From contig CAIIXF020000012.1 of assembly GCA_903813345.2 (NCBI GenBank), positions 6,471,615-6,535,614 of the forward strand: 64,000 nt of DNA, read 5' to 3'. Under the pieces are notes generated by a model. That model was not told the DNA's origin. It searched no databases and saw only the letters and a program-made list of their open reading frames with translations. The position numbers and the translations under genes are program-made. The number at the start of each line of letters is the position of its first letter. Position 1 is the first letter of the stretch. The stretch comes from Owenia fusiformis (taxonomy: Eukaryota; Annelida; Polychaeta; Sabellida; Oweniidae). Below, one piece after another: positions 46,252 to 61,200 of the stretch.

Positions 46252-49200
46252 GTAAGTTTTCACTTTTTAGATCTCTCGTACCAAGAATATTTGCTCCAAT
46301 GGAAGTTGCATTACAGAGTTTCGTCAAAAGGTGCTAGTTTAGACGGTTGAATTTGATTTTAACATTAGCCTTTATGCTTATCTTGTACACTCCATACACG
46401 GGTTGGTTCAATAAAATACGTTCCTTTGCGTACACACGTGATGAAAATTTGAAACAAAGAAAGTATCTTACTGTTAACAAGTTATGATTATGTGGAACTT
46501 TAGAACAGATAAAAGTAAAAGAATATTTAAAATATATCATGTTTTCCTAAAATCATAACAATGGCTACATTTTGAATCTTCTCTCGACCTACTATTTCAA
46601 GTTGATAAACAAATTTTGTAGTTGTCTTAATAAAAGCCGTGTCGGGAAAAATGACCCGTTACTAATTACGTAATTACGTAATCCTAATACACGTCAAATT
46701 ATGCTCATCAATCCAAATATTCCTGGAAAATGAAATATTAAAAAAAGAATAAAGGTCAAAGAATACATTTTTAATGCCAAAAACTGTGCCAAGACAAAAA
46801 TTCATTGGAAATTGAATTATTTAATCTTGTGTCAAGTTCAGTTTTTCTCAATTAAGGGGAAATAGTACAATATTTTGGGACATCAAAAATAAAAATTCCA
46901 TATTACAATGAAGTGACGGTGGGAGCAAGAAAAATAAATAAAGCCTAGCTTCTCTTTTTGACGGAACAACGCGTGGTCCCCCTCCGTTTGCTCTGGTATA
47001 TGTCAAAAACCGACGGTGGTCTCAAAAACGCCCTAAGGTGATCGAACATCAGTATGTCAATGGCGGTGTGGCTGCCACATGCTTTCTGTCGAATATGTGA
47101 CTGCTATAGTATGTAAAACCTCAGTAACATTTGCTACGGCGGCGTTCATTTTTATTGAGAGATCACCGAGATCACCATAGGTCGTCGTTACGGCAATCTT
47201 AAGGTTCTCAAAAGCCAATTTCTAGAATTCTAGAACAGCCGCAAATAAACCGTATGGCCGACATAAAACTGCCGTGGAAACTTTTTAAGGTTTGCCTACG
47301 GCGTGTTACATCTGCTGTGGCTGTAGGAATAAAAAAAATCCGAATTATAATTTCTATGGCGACTCTACGACCTTTAAAAAACTGGGTACGCCTTTCAGAT
47401 AGCGTAATGCAACTGTTAATTTTATACGGCTGCCGTGGGAGGAATTTGCCGATTTCAGGGGACAACGGTCGATGTACGATTGCCATGGAGAAAATGTGAC
47501 TAAGGTTTAATAGTTCAAATAATACGGCGGCTGAAATATTGTCATTGGCCGTATAAATTTTAGAGCGTTCGATCGCCATTTAAAACTTAACTTAGGCATT
47601 AGACACTAAGAAACATACGGCCATTTTATAGAATAATTCTTAGAGCTACATCATTAAAGTTCCTGTATTAACTCTTTCACTTGACATTTTAGAGCTATAA
47701 TTAATTCTTTTACAATCGATATAGTTTAGTACATACTTTTGTAATATGTCCGATATTTCATAAACTGTAGTACAGGGTGTTCAAAAAACGCAACCCAAAG
47801 AAATCGCTATATCTTGAGAATTACTGGTTCAATTATGTTCATATTTTCAGGAAATAAAGAAGAGACTGTGTGTGAACAGCTCTGTAAATGGTTAGTTGCA
47901 CAACATGATGCCTTGGACACCTGTTCAAAAGACAGTTGTACCAGGAAAATACGAAAAACGCAGTCAGAGTGTAGAGTGAAAGCAAAATCACTTCAGGGAC
48001 TTTACAGTTATGGTTGAAATGCTTTAAAATCGCAGTCAAACGCCCTGGTTCAGGGAGACTTAAGAAGCCATTTTGACCATGACTGTAAAGTCCCTGGAGA
48101 GATGTTGATTAAACTCTACAAATTCACTACACATTAAATGAGGATAATTTGTGCTAAATCTGAAGTGCCAAAACACCATGGTCAGAAAGTTATTTGGTTT
48201 TATTGCTGTGGCAGTCACTTCTGACTGCGTTTTCATATTTTCCTAGTACAACTGTCATTTGAGCAGGTGTCCAAGGCATCATGTTTTACAACTTACTGAC
48301 AACAGGAGCTATACATACACAGTCTCTTCTTTATTTTCCTGAAAAAATGAACATAATTGTATTAATATTTTCCAAGATATAGTGATTTTCCATTCACGTT
48401 TTTCATATTTTGCTAGTACAACTCTCTTTTGAGAAAGTGTCCAAGATATCATGTTTTACAACTAACTAACAAAAGAGGCTATACATAAACAGTTTTTTCT
48501 TTCTTTCCTGAAAATATGAACATAATTGGATCAGTATTTTCCAAGATATTGCGATTTCTTTGTGTTGCGTTTTTTTTAACACCCTGTATATGAGAATCAG
48601 GGGTTTCTCCCCAACTCTATTGTGCACAACTTAACCGAATCTTTGATTACGAGATACTAAATCAGAAGCATAGCACTTAGATAAATGAATTAATGTACGC
48701 AACACTTTTTACAGTCTCTTGGAGTTATGCTGGAAAAAGGAAATTTACGTATGCGCCGTGCATGAAGATTTGCAAGAAGTATAATGTTGCTGAGTGCAAG
48801 AATATTTGCATAATTAAGAAGGTATATATACTCATACAAGGGCCGATCAAAATGTTTCTTACCGTTGGCTCTAGATTTTATAATAAGAGGAGTTGGATGC
48901 CCAAACTCTTACATAAGACAGGGTAGTGAGTTTGCTTGAGACTGTCTGAGTTTCATGTAAATTGGTTCATTGGTAGTGACTCAGAGTCAATTTATATTTT
49001 CAATGATTGAATTAGGTGGAGCGGCGTTTTTTATACAAAATTGTGCTAAGCTGCAGTTTTGGAAATTTCTAGCACCAAGTAGTGTCATCTGTCAACAGAC
49101 TGTAGGTTAATCATGTTTAATTAGTTTTTCTGCTAATATTCATTCTCATTCAAAATATTCAACCCCACTTGCAATGCACTTCCTATATATGTCCACTCAA

Positions 49201-52200
49201 TGTCTTCGCCGGGTTGGCCTAGTCAGGGCTTGCATTAACGGCGTCCCGTACATGTTAAGGACTCAAAAATAATTTGGAGGACAGAAAAATTGAAAATATT
49301 TCCGTTTTTTTGGACGCAAATTTTTTTAGGTCAATACTACAATGTGTTTACAACGATACCTAACAAAAACAAATAATTATGATCTCTCACCTTTATTTGA
49401 ATCGTAAATAAGGCTCAACATGTTGAATATTTACAAATAATCATGATTCTCTCGAATTTTTTCGACTTTGTTTATTTTTAGATTTGAAACCATGACACGC
49501 CACAGTTTTTCCTAGTCAGAAACAAATATTAGGTTATTCATGAAATAAAATGTATTCATTGTCGAATGAACGTGCATTTATTCAGTCCGTACTTAACGTT
49601 TACTTCCGTTTTAACTTCGCGGCAAGAAATCAAAAACTGAAAGGTGTTTTGGTAAAAAATGCTTTTAAAATAAAGTTATACCTCAAAACAGGCTAGAAAT
49701 AGGGGACACACTTTTTTTTCAAAGGACACACTTTTTTTTAAATTGCGTCCTTGGGACTCACAAATTTTTTAACCTAATGCAAGCGCTGACTGCTAGTGGT
49801 TAAGGCATTGGTCTGAAAAGCAGGAAGTCTGGCTTCATGCTGAAAAGTAGAGGTCTTGGGTTCAAACCCAGGTCACAGCACTTCTTGTGATTTGTCTTTG
49901 ACCTATGACTGCTGACCTATGCCGGCGATTACTAGAGTGCTGCTGACTCGATAAAAGGCTGGCGCTGGCTAGAATTGTCTATGGTTCTAGCCAGGATAAA
50001 GATACCAGTTCTTCAACTCGACAATGGGAAGAACTGCTCTACCTTAGTGACTAATATGTCATGATATGACATCTAAAGAGTCAATAAAAGATATATAATC
50101 CAAAAATACATGTTTAAGGTCTTCGAATGAGAGGTTTGAAACGATGTCGGTAAATTTCCAAAACCACAACTCAGCAGATATTTTATATATAACGCTGCTC
50201 CACCTAACGTTGTCATTGAAAATACGAATTGACTCTGTGTCACTACCAATGAACAAATTTATATGAAACTCGTACAGTTTCAAGCAAACTAACTATCCTG
50301 TCTCATGTTAAAGTTTGAGCGTCCAACTCTTCTTATTGTACAATTGAGAGCCAACGGTAAGAAACTTTTTGATCGGCCCTTGTATCACCGTGCAGTCATG
50401 TAGCCATAATTGTTACTTTTTCGATGATGTCTTATAACGTTCAGACGAACTATACTTAGCGACCCTACTACAAAAACAAGATGAGAAATTGATTTATTTT
50501 CCCCACGTATCAGAGAAATACGTTTTTCGTTTTCTTATCCCTCTCAGTTCTGAAATCCCATATTCCATGTAAGACATAAATGTTTTCATATGGCTGTGTG
50601 TATCAAACTGAACAGGAAAGTGCAAGTTGAAAAAATAGAAATTATTCATTCAGAATCGTTAAGTGATCTGCGTTCGGTGGTTGGCGTTCGGCGTCTGTAA
50701 CAAATGGCAAGTGGTGACATTTTTGCATATGAAGCCTTGTCTTTTCTTATGATGGGTCATCAAATTGAAACACTTATCTGTACATAGGGCTATGTAGTGG
50801 ATGCTAAATGCTGGAATGACTGTTTGGACATTAAAACAGAACAACATTTTGTAAAATTCAAGCTGACGCCCTGTATGGACAAATGCCAAAAGAAGATAGT
50901 AGGTAGGAAAATTAAGATATTATATTTGGTGAAGCATTTCTATTTATTTAACCACTAATTAAATGGTAAAATTATTGTAACAATGCTCGCACAAGTCGAA
51001 CATAAATTCGTCCAATCTCTTTTTTAATATACTAGGGAGTTTTCACAACCTACATGACCTAAACGTGAACGGAAAATATTTAAGCGATGCATTTGTATGG
51101 GTGATTGGCCATACGTATAGGTTGGCGTTTTGATTTCACATGCTACATTAAACTCACTATTATTTATAGTGGGTATCCAAAACACAAATTTGGGAGTAAA
51201 TCCTATCATATTTGAAGCATTTATCTACTACAAACTTCATGAAAAATCAAACAATCATATAGTTATTACATTTAATCATGTCCAACATTCATTTTTTATT
51301 TTGAGAAAAATATACCAAAGATATATATTAGGGTTGTTTTTTAATTTAAACGTATAACGTTTCATGTAGTTTAAAGGAGATTAAAAGGTACAGTTGTGGA
51401 AAAGATGTGTTTATCGGGTACTTCGTAATGACAAATTGAACTTTGAATCGTGTTTATCATTCACATATTTCATCCATCATTTTGTTGATTTGTAGATGAA
51501 ATATGTGGTTATAATTTGCCTAGAAAATAAATGTCTGAAAAGACTCCGAATAAATGTTTTCTTACTCCAAAACTAATATTCTGAGCTGTCAAATCTAATA
51601 TTCCATATTTATGAGCAACAGTGCAGACACACAATGCATTGTACATATACACTCTCCTCCATAAGTTTGGCAATCTTAGCTCCCCCATTGAACTACGTGT
51701 TAAAGCCTCTTTACGTTTGAATTTTTATTTACTTAACCGGCGATGAAATAACTCATAATATTAATGGCAAATCAGAAATAAGGATATCTTTTCAGCAAAA
51801 GATTCAGCAAAAATATTTTTATATAGAAAATTTAATTGTCTTACTTTTTTTGGACACTAAGTGTCTAGTTTATTTGATGAATTCTAAAGTTACAACGCTT
51901 CAAAGTCATTTTTGAAAAAAAAATGTGGCTTCTTGTGTTATTTCAATGGGAGAGGTTTTTTGAAAAACAACTTTGACTTTCGACCTCTTTGTTGAACCTC
52001 AAGAAACATCAATTTTTTGTTAAATAAAGTTAGCAAATTCAATTACCAGCCCTACTCGCTTTTTTCAAGCACTCGGATGGGTATTCTGTCCTATGACTTG
52101 CGGCAAACCTACCATTTCCCATTGGTTAACATGGGAATGTCGATTTTTAAATATTCATCAAATTTATCATCAATTTTCGACTTATTGTAATTGAGGAAAA

Positions 52201-55200
52201 AATGAGAAAATTTGGAGGTATTTGAAATGAAGTCAAATTACGTTTCCATCAATAGTATACGTATTTTCATCGCATGTTAAGTAAATAAAGATTCAAAGGT
52301 ATAAAGAGGCTTTAACACGTAGTTCAATGGGGGAGCTAAGGTTGCCAAACTTATGGAGGGGAGTGTACGAATACCCAGTAAGTCGTGCATGTAATCATGT
52401 ACGTATCTTGGTGTACAATCATCCACGACAAGTTAATATTTTATATGTATTCAATTGGTCTGATAAAAAAGCAGTATACGTTCTCAATACTTACCAAAAT
52501 ATATATTCAAAACTACAGGGTGATCCAGAAGTAACGTCAAAGACATTGTAATTTCAAAAGTATTCATCAGATCTTCATGAAATTTGGTATACATGTACCC
52601 ACAACATTTCTGAGTTACCATCTCAAAGATTGGAATTCAATCATTTCATTGGTTGAAATTATGGTTGCTATAGTAACCCGATATCGCGTAACCCGGGGCA
52701 AATTGAAGAGAAACCATAACGTTTTTGTGAATTTCTCTAATTTAAAAAGTCAGTAACATTTGAAAATGTTCATTGTTTGTTTTATATGATTTTTATATTT
52801 GTTGCCATGGTAACAAATATGTAATAGTTGTGATGTCACAATAGGCATTCATAAAAAGCTTTCAATTTCTTTGAATTGCTTCCATCATCCATGACAAATA
52901 CTAACATGACCAAGGACACTAACCCACCCAATTCAAGATGGCGCCAAGTCAGAGTAAAATAGAGCAAAGAACAAACATTAAGTTCTGTGTAAAGTTGGGG
53001 AAAGGTGTAAAAGAGACTATAAGACAGATAAAGAAGGCATATGGTAAAGCTGCCATTGCTGAGAGAAACATTTACAGGTGGTTTAACAAGTATTCCAGTG
53101 GATATGATGAAGTGGTAGACAAGCAGCGAGGAGGCAGGCCAGTGTCGTCATTCGATGATCAAACCATCAAAGCAATTGAAGCTGATGTTATGGACAATAG
53201 GCAAATTTCTATCAGAGAATTGGCTGAAAAACACGATCTGAGCTATGGGACTGTGCAACGGATACTGACAAAGAACTGTCTGTTAAAGAAGGTGTCTGCT
53301 AAATGGGTGCCGCATGACTTGACACAGGAGCAGAAAGACCGGCGTGTTAAGGCTTCAAGGGACTTTCTTGCAAAATATCGGAGAGATGGAGATGACTTTC
53401 TTAACAAGATCATTACGAGTGACGAATCATTGCTATCATTCTACATCCCAGAGACCACGCAACAAAGTTCATCGTGGAAACATGACAACTCCCCAACACC
53501 AACCAAGCCTAAAATAGTACCAGGAATTCCACAAAAGAAACAAATGGTTGTGACATTCTTTGACATTAGAGGAATGGTGTTAACCCATTTTGTTCCCATT
53601 GGCCAGAGAATTAATGCCATTTACATTGCAAAGGTAAGATATCATTTGTTCTAATAATACATCATACTGTGAATTTTATTTTTAAATTAAAGTATTTAAA
53701 TGTTGTTCACTGTCAATATAATTATAACTCCATGGCCATGATTCAAATCCAAATCCAATCAATGAAACAACTGGTTTAACAACCATTAAACATTTGTTTT
53801 TCAGGTTCTGAAGCGTGATCTTCAACGTTCCCTGAGGAAAAAGCGTCCCGGACATCTGCAGCAGTTTATCTTGCATTGGGACAATGCCCCTACGCACACT
53901 GCAATCCTGACCAGCAACACAGTCCAAACACTTGGATTTCAACAACTTGAACATGCCCCTTATTCACCTGATCTTGCCCCCAGTGACTTTTATTTGTATG
54001 GGGAACTAAAAAGAAACCTTAGTGGAAATAATTTTCAATCCTGTGAGGAATTGAAAAATGCCGTAGTACTAGCCCTACAAGGAATGAGTTCTAATGGATT
54101 TAATTCTGTGTTCAAGGAATGGGTATCCAGACATGAGAAATGTGTTGCAAATGGTGGCAATTATGTAGAATGAACTATTATTAGTAACTGTGCAATAGTA
54201 TGATTTATATTGTTGTGAAATAAAATGTTGAGGATATAACAATTTCAGATCTTGTTGATATTTTGAGATTACGCATTACACGTTAAGTAATTTGCCCCGG
54301 GTTACGCGATATCGGGTTACTATAGCAACCATAATTTCAACCAATGAAATGATTGAATTCCAATCTTTGAGATGGTAACTCAGAAATGTTGTGGGTACAT
54401 GTATACCAAATTTCATGAAGATCTGATGAATACTTTTGAAATTACAACATCTTTGACGTTACTTCTGGATCACCCTGTATATCAATTCATGGAAATATAC
54501 CTTACGAGTAACATTATGAATACGTATTTGCAATATAGAAAATGTACATATAGCTAAACTTGCAAACTTATTAACCTCTTGAATACCCAAAATGACAGAT
54601 ATATCTGTCACAAATAAAATCCATTTGGAACCCAGAGCGAAAGATATATCTGTCACAGAATTTTTCACACGAAACTGGGGACAATTAGCCTAACATTATG
54701 GCGTCAAAATACCGAAACAAAATTGTGGGCAGTAAATGGCGCAAATAGACTAACGTAAAAAACGACATTTTGTCACGATTAGTGAACCTAAAAATAAAAA
54801 GCTTTATCCTTGTCCAATCATGATAAAATTCACGGAGTAAGAAAATCTCGAGGAAAATATTTTTAAATGTTTTTGATTTTTAAAAAACGGTCAGGAACTT
54901 TACTTGAAGCGTTAGTAAAAATCGATATGCCTGAAATTTGGAGTAAAAAGTGGATGCGTTACATTTTTTCAAGTCTCGTAAATTACCTCTTATTTTAATA
55001 ATATTTGTAAAATTTATGAATTGATTATTGTTTTTTAAATTTCGCAAGGGCAATATTGTGCAACGGATGTTTTATTCAATTCAGACCTCAATTAGAAGGT
55101 CAAAATGAGGTTAACTTCTCGCTCATCCCCTTCGCCTTCAAAACCTTACACAATTTTGAAAATTTTAAAAACGTCCATATAATTCGTATTGTGATCGTTA

Positions 55201-58200
55201 AGCAATTATGACGTCATGAATGCAAATGGTCAATTGAACAAAATGTGAAACTTTAGTGGTGTTCTGATCATTATTTCAAAAGTTATCTTAATTTAAACTA
55301 GCAGTGCAGGATAAAGTGTCACCTCATACAACGTATTTTGCGATGTCGGGATACATTTAACCCTAAAAATATTTTTAGATCACATCAACGTTTTCTAGGA
55401 AAAATAATATCACTAAAAATTGCATAAAGAACACTTTAAAATGAGATATGAAACACATGGTTAGCTTTTTTGATAAGGCAGGTATTAACACTTAAAGGAG
55501 ACATTAGCACGCATTTCTCGAATTGTCCCCAGGTCCGTGCACGTCATATCTGGTTTCAAACCCTTTTTAGAGGCTGGTATTCAATAAGTTAAGCATGTGT
55601 TTCGACCGTCCTCTCACACCTATCTGAGCAAAACTTTGGTTGAGCCGATTTATAGTTCCCGAGTACGGACACCTGTGCACTCTATATAGTTTCGCATACA
55701 CTTTAACAAGAAAAGATATGAGTCCAAAATATTCAATGAGCTGTGAAATGTATGCAAATAGAGAAAAAATTTCGGTTTTCTCCTTTTAACTAGAGACATG
55801 TAAAATTTATTTGTCTCTGTTTTCAAGAGCAATCACATGAGCTTTGCTTTTTGGCTTCGCATCTTCTTAAAGGCTGTCGTTGGACGAGATGGACCCCATG
55901 GCGACTTGAACCATGTTCAGTAACTTGCGGCCGAGGTACCCGTTCAAAATATCGAACGCGAACAGAGGAATTTGGAGCTTTTGGTTCCTCAACCTGCATC
56001 GGGTCAACCATGCAGTATTGCACCGAAATTTGTAATATAGGGAATTGTGCAAGGCAAGGTTTGTGTCATAATTATAAGTTTCACTCGTCAGGCAAACGTA
56101 CCTAAAATAATAGAAAGGAATCAATGAAACCATTCTTGAAATATTTATTTACTTTAATAACCTTTGAAATAATTAAGTTACACGGGCAAAACAAGTAGTA
56201 CGTAAAGTGATAGAATGGAATCAATTAAACCATGCTCGAATTATTTATTTACTTAACCTTTGAAATAATTATGTTACACAGGCACAACTAGTAGTACGTA
56301 AAGTGATAGAATGGAATCAATTAAACCATATTGTATCGGCAAATGAATACCTTGTGAAATATTGACATTGTTCAGAGTTTATAGAAGGCGTGAATACAGT
56401 CATATTGGAATTATTGATCGTTTTTGATTAATTTCTGTACTTTGATTGATTTTTTTTGTCAGTATGCAAATGGAGTATCTGGACCAGGTGGCATCAAGGC
56501 GGTTGCTCCGCTTCGTGTGGAGTAGGCAGTCGGACGGACACGCGAACTAGATCAAAACTGTATGGTAATTCGGAGTCTGGAGAGGGTGTTGTAGAATGTT
56601 TTGGAAACAATATTGAACAGAAAACTGAAACTTGCACAAATGATGTATGCCGATCACAAGGTTTGTCATTTAAAAGTGTAGAAGTAATCGTATATAATAT
56701 CAAAGTGTTACTTCAAAATAAAGAAAACACTAATACTTATAGTATTTATGACTTGCAACCTTTAGTTTTGATATTTCTCTACTGTTCTTTGTTTGTTTTA
56801 AATCAAATCGCTTTGAGTATTTGAAGTTATGTATGATTTCAGCAAAGGGGGATTTTCAAGAATTATTCAAAAATATTTTTCAGATCTCAACACAATACGT
56901 ACAATTATTTCACAAAAAAATTATCAAATATAATCTTGCATGCAATGTCAGAAAAAAGATAAACTTTCTCAAATGTTGTAACATCAGATAACATAATGAA
57001 CTTTATTCTTTCTTTTTTATTTTTTACCTGTGTAAGGCGAAAAATGTTCAAAAACATATATAATTAGATTAAAAAATATCCCTCAACTCCGGGGTTTTTC
57101 TTACTTTTTAGTCTCGGTTTTATTTCCCAAAACACGGTACGTATCGTTACTGAAAAGAAAACTTATTTTCTGCATTGTATGTATCACTATTTAGTATGCA
57201 GATGGAGTGACTGGTCACCTTGGCAACAAGGAGCGTGCTCAGTAACATGTGGTCAAGGATCGCAGACAAACGCGAAGTACAGGTCAAAGATTTACACATT
57301 TGAACAGTATGGTCAACGAGAATGTTACGGAAACGAAATTGAACGGACAACCGTTTCATGCTATATTCAAGAGTGCTACACTCCCATTGGTGTGTGATAT
57401 ATTGATAATATTGGTTCAAATTTGCTTTCTTTGAAAATGTTGAACTCTTTGTCTACAATTGTGTATTTTTCTTCCACACGGTTTTTACTAGATATAGTAC
57501 TACGTAGTAGTATTAGTATATAGTAGAAGTACATAGGCGTAGTATAAGATACAGTGAATGCATCTAAATTGCATCACGTCTTTTAGATTGGTAATATCCT
57601 TCATGGACTATGAACCATGGGTTCTATATGATATAATAGGCCCTATATTGCGTCTACATTATTATCAGTTTGCAAATGGAATATATGGAGTGCATGGCAA
57701 CAAGGTGTATGCTCAGTAACATGTGGCACGGGAACCCGAACTGAAACTCGAACAAGAATAAAACTGTACGGAAAATCCGGCGGAGACGGATGCTTTGGTA
57801 GTAGTATTGAACAACGAGGTGCTATACCGTGCTACTATATGCCGTGTCCAGTTCCTACCCCTGGTACGTGATGATTAACTACCTTTTCTGACAAGTGATA
57901 GGTCACGCATTTTGGATTGGGACTAATATCGGTATGGAATCAGAATAAGCGGAATGATATCATGTCGACAGACAATCATTTTATTCTGCTTATTCTGATG
58001 TCATCCCAGATATAAATTCCCGGGGAAATCCATTCATTGTTGAGTATGGTTCTCTTAGTGAAAATGAACAGTGACTAGGTGACTCAAAAATGTACTTTGT
58101 TTAATGTGTTTAATGTTATAATTTTTTGCAACATTAATATTTCCAAAGTTAATTCATTTTTTCTCATCCATCAGATGATTTTTGAAGTAGTACCTGTCGA

Positions 58201-61200
58201 GATGATATTCCCAATATCAAATCACTTCTAGTGTATAACTACTTTTTGTCGAAAGTTATATTACAAATGTCCTCATATCAGTTTGTAGATGGAGTCCATG
58301 GAGTACATGGCAGCAAGGGATATGCTCGGTTACTTGCGGATGGGGAACCCGAACTGAAACGCGAACAAGATCAAAACTGTACGGACAATCACAATCTGGC
58401 AGAGACGGATGTTTTGGTAGTAGTATTGAACAGCGAGGGGCTATACAATGCTACTTTCAGTCGTGTCCTGTTTCTACCCCTGGTATGTAATGATCGGTTA
58501 ACAATATACTGATCAGTCAAGCCAAGTAACTAAGTCAACATTCGAAAATAAAAATCTCAAAAATCGTACTTCTTGGATTTCCAAAATAATTTGTGAGGTG
58601 GTTATCAAGATGGCAATAAACATTTTAACGTATTAATTTTGTACATCTCGAATCCATTCTCAATAAAGCGTTCTCAAAATATTTATTCGAAATGTTTGAG
58701 TTCGGGATGATAAAAGTACGTTAAGATGTACCGCTCCTTAACAAACTCTTTTGGGAACAAGATATAGAATCAAATGCATATTCTTCTTATTTACTCCCCG
58801 ACACATAGCAATCAATGTTACATATGTAAATATCTCTGTTTTAAATAATTTTGAAAACGTTGTTCTCTACAGGTGCCATTTTTTATAATTGAAAAACAAA
58901 ATTGAACATTTTGCATTTCTAAATTGATAAGTTTAATGGAATACAACTTAGCCGTAAACGATTTAAGTCATTAATAATATTTCCCTTAGTGATCCCATGC
59001 TAAATAGACGGTAACTGGGTCAATGTTTTGTGTTCAACCTTGTTTTCATGACTTTTAAACATGATTAGAAGATTATGTAGGAAATTTCATTTCCAAATAA
59101 AAGCTTGTCAACTCATGTTTTTGCACAATATTTAGCCTTTTATAATGATAGATCGCCAAAATCTGCATGTAGCTCTCAATTAGGCGATGTGTTTTTAAAT
59201 TTATAGATTTAAGCAATAAACTCAAATAAAAATTCAAACTACCCGCTATTATTCTGATTACACAAGACGAAATTTCCACTCCCGGGGAGCACTTTGGTAA
59301 CACTTTGAAGGAGGATTCTTGAAAAATCGTTCGAATTTTCACAAAAGGTTTCACGTAATTTTATTGCTTTGTTTAAGCCTCGACTTATATCATACTCAAA
59401 GCTGATACCATAATTATAAATTAAAATGAAACATTAAACTCACCAGGTTATATGATAAACCGTTTCGAGAATTGTATTTTGATTTAACTGTGGATATTTA
59501 TAAAAATGTAAGTCGGTATGTTTTCGACAGTTAATGTACACACATGATGTATGCATAAATGTGTGACTAAATATCAATTCGTGACTATCACATTTGGCTT
59601 CCAAAAATTAAGTTGGAAGTTACAGTGCTAGGAGATTAACGAAAACGTCAATCACATCCAAATTCCGAACGACGTCAAGTATTAACGATACACTTTTCGT
59701 TTCAAGGCAAGGTCTTGAAATATAAGTATGTAGGATGTTACAGTGTAAATTGACACGCATTTGTTTGCTCCATATCACGAACAAATTAATGCAGTACCAT
59801 CTTGCAATATTTAAAAACACAAAGTTCATTCTGTATGTAAACAAGAAAAAATACATTTATGGTTGGTTCATAATGAAAAATGACAAATAACATACATCTT
59901 TTGAAGTAGGGGTATACAGGGACACAGTGGAAAATCAGAAATTTAGGTCATATCCCAAAGATTGCTTCGCCAATATGTAACAGATCATCAAAATTATCAT
60001 TTACACGTTTGCTGATAGGCTTATTGAAAATAATTAACCAGGGATTTACTTTAATTGTGGCACCATTCTTAGTAAATACTGATGAACATACGAATATCGA
60101 ATGTTGACTAAGTTACTTGACTTGACCGTGATATGTTTTAATTGATTTAGTCATTACCCATGGGCTACAACAATGGATTCTAATACCAATAAATACACAA
60201 TACAACGATTAATAGGCGAGGAAAGTTGAAATAAGAGGCTGTTTCAAATGTTGACCCCTCCCCTCGGTTTTGCAGGCTGAACTTTGGCATACTTGAAGAG
60301 GAAAATATACAGATCCGCTAATGAATAATATTTAAGAAAATGTCCCTTTGAATTTTTATTAGACAGTTACTACGGCAACCAATTTTAAAACAACATTTAA
60401 AATGAAAAATATAAGAAACAACATTGCTTTAGTCTACCTTGTCCGTTTGACCCCAAATAAGGATATTAAAGATACTTTGTTTAACTTAGAAACCTCAGCC
60501 CATATGTCTCACCTAGAATGTTTCACGTTTAGGATGGCTTGTGGTGTCAAAATTTCAATATTGTTGGTACTATTTTGACCATTTTGTAATGATGAAAGAG
60601 TAATGATATTACTTTTCCAGAATTATATAAATATTAAGATAATCTTTTTTCAACATTTTCGTTTACCACGTTAGAGCTATGAAATATTTTGTTAGATAGG
60701 GTGTGTTTAAATCCATGTGGACACATGTTCTATTTTATTTTATTTTCTGTTTCTGTTTTCTTTAATTTTGAAGCTCAGTACATACCCTTGATCTTTTTAA
60801 ATACTACACCTAGTCATTTTAACTACTGTCAAGGGTTTTAAAGTAAAAGGGTCTTAAATAGTATTACATATTTATGTTTTACATTTGCTATATATGTTTA
60901 TATAAAGTATGTCGTTGGAGTAATTGGGGCGCCTGGATCATAGAGACAGCATGTATAAGTAAACGTACAGTTGGTACACCCACTTGCTATTATTCGGGGA
61001 CTGCACGTTACTATAGAACCCGACAGTGCCATTGCAGAGGGAAACGAACAGGAGGAGGCACTACATATACTCAATGTGTTGGTGTTTCAATAGAAAGAGC
61101 TTACAAACCATGTTGTGTTGGCCATGTCAGCCCACCACCAACTGGTAATTAACGTTTATTAATCTATTTAAGCTGATACAGGTAACCCCTTAAACACAAT

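Larger units (their letters stand above)
48837..50382. mobile_element. TIR element with about 250-bp arms, holding nested insertions
   Basis: Ends CAAGGGCCGATCAAAATGTT and, inverted, CAAGGGCCGATCAAAAAGTT, next to TA. The arms 48837-49090 and about 50090-50382 are extensively complementary (for example GTTCATTGGTAGTGACTCAG). A tRNA-derived SINE sits between the arms and is itself interrupted. The element lies 16 bp after the exon 2 donor. Confidence 0.85.
52516..54477 (+). mobile_element. Mariner transposon, full length, apparently intact
   Basis: A 1962-bp element with TIRs of about 190 bp that differ at about two positions (CAGGGTGATCCAGAAGTAAC at the ends), flanked by TA. It encodes a full transposase interrupted by a 171-bp intron. 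The near-identical TIRs suggest recent insertion. It lies in P2 intron 3. Confidence 0.95.

Noticed and set aside
49794-49870. tRNA gene
   Set aside because: A- and B-box-like motifs are present but too far apart, there is no acceptor stem, and a SINE body follows.
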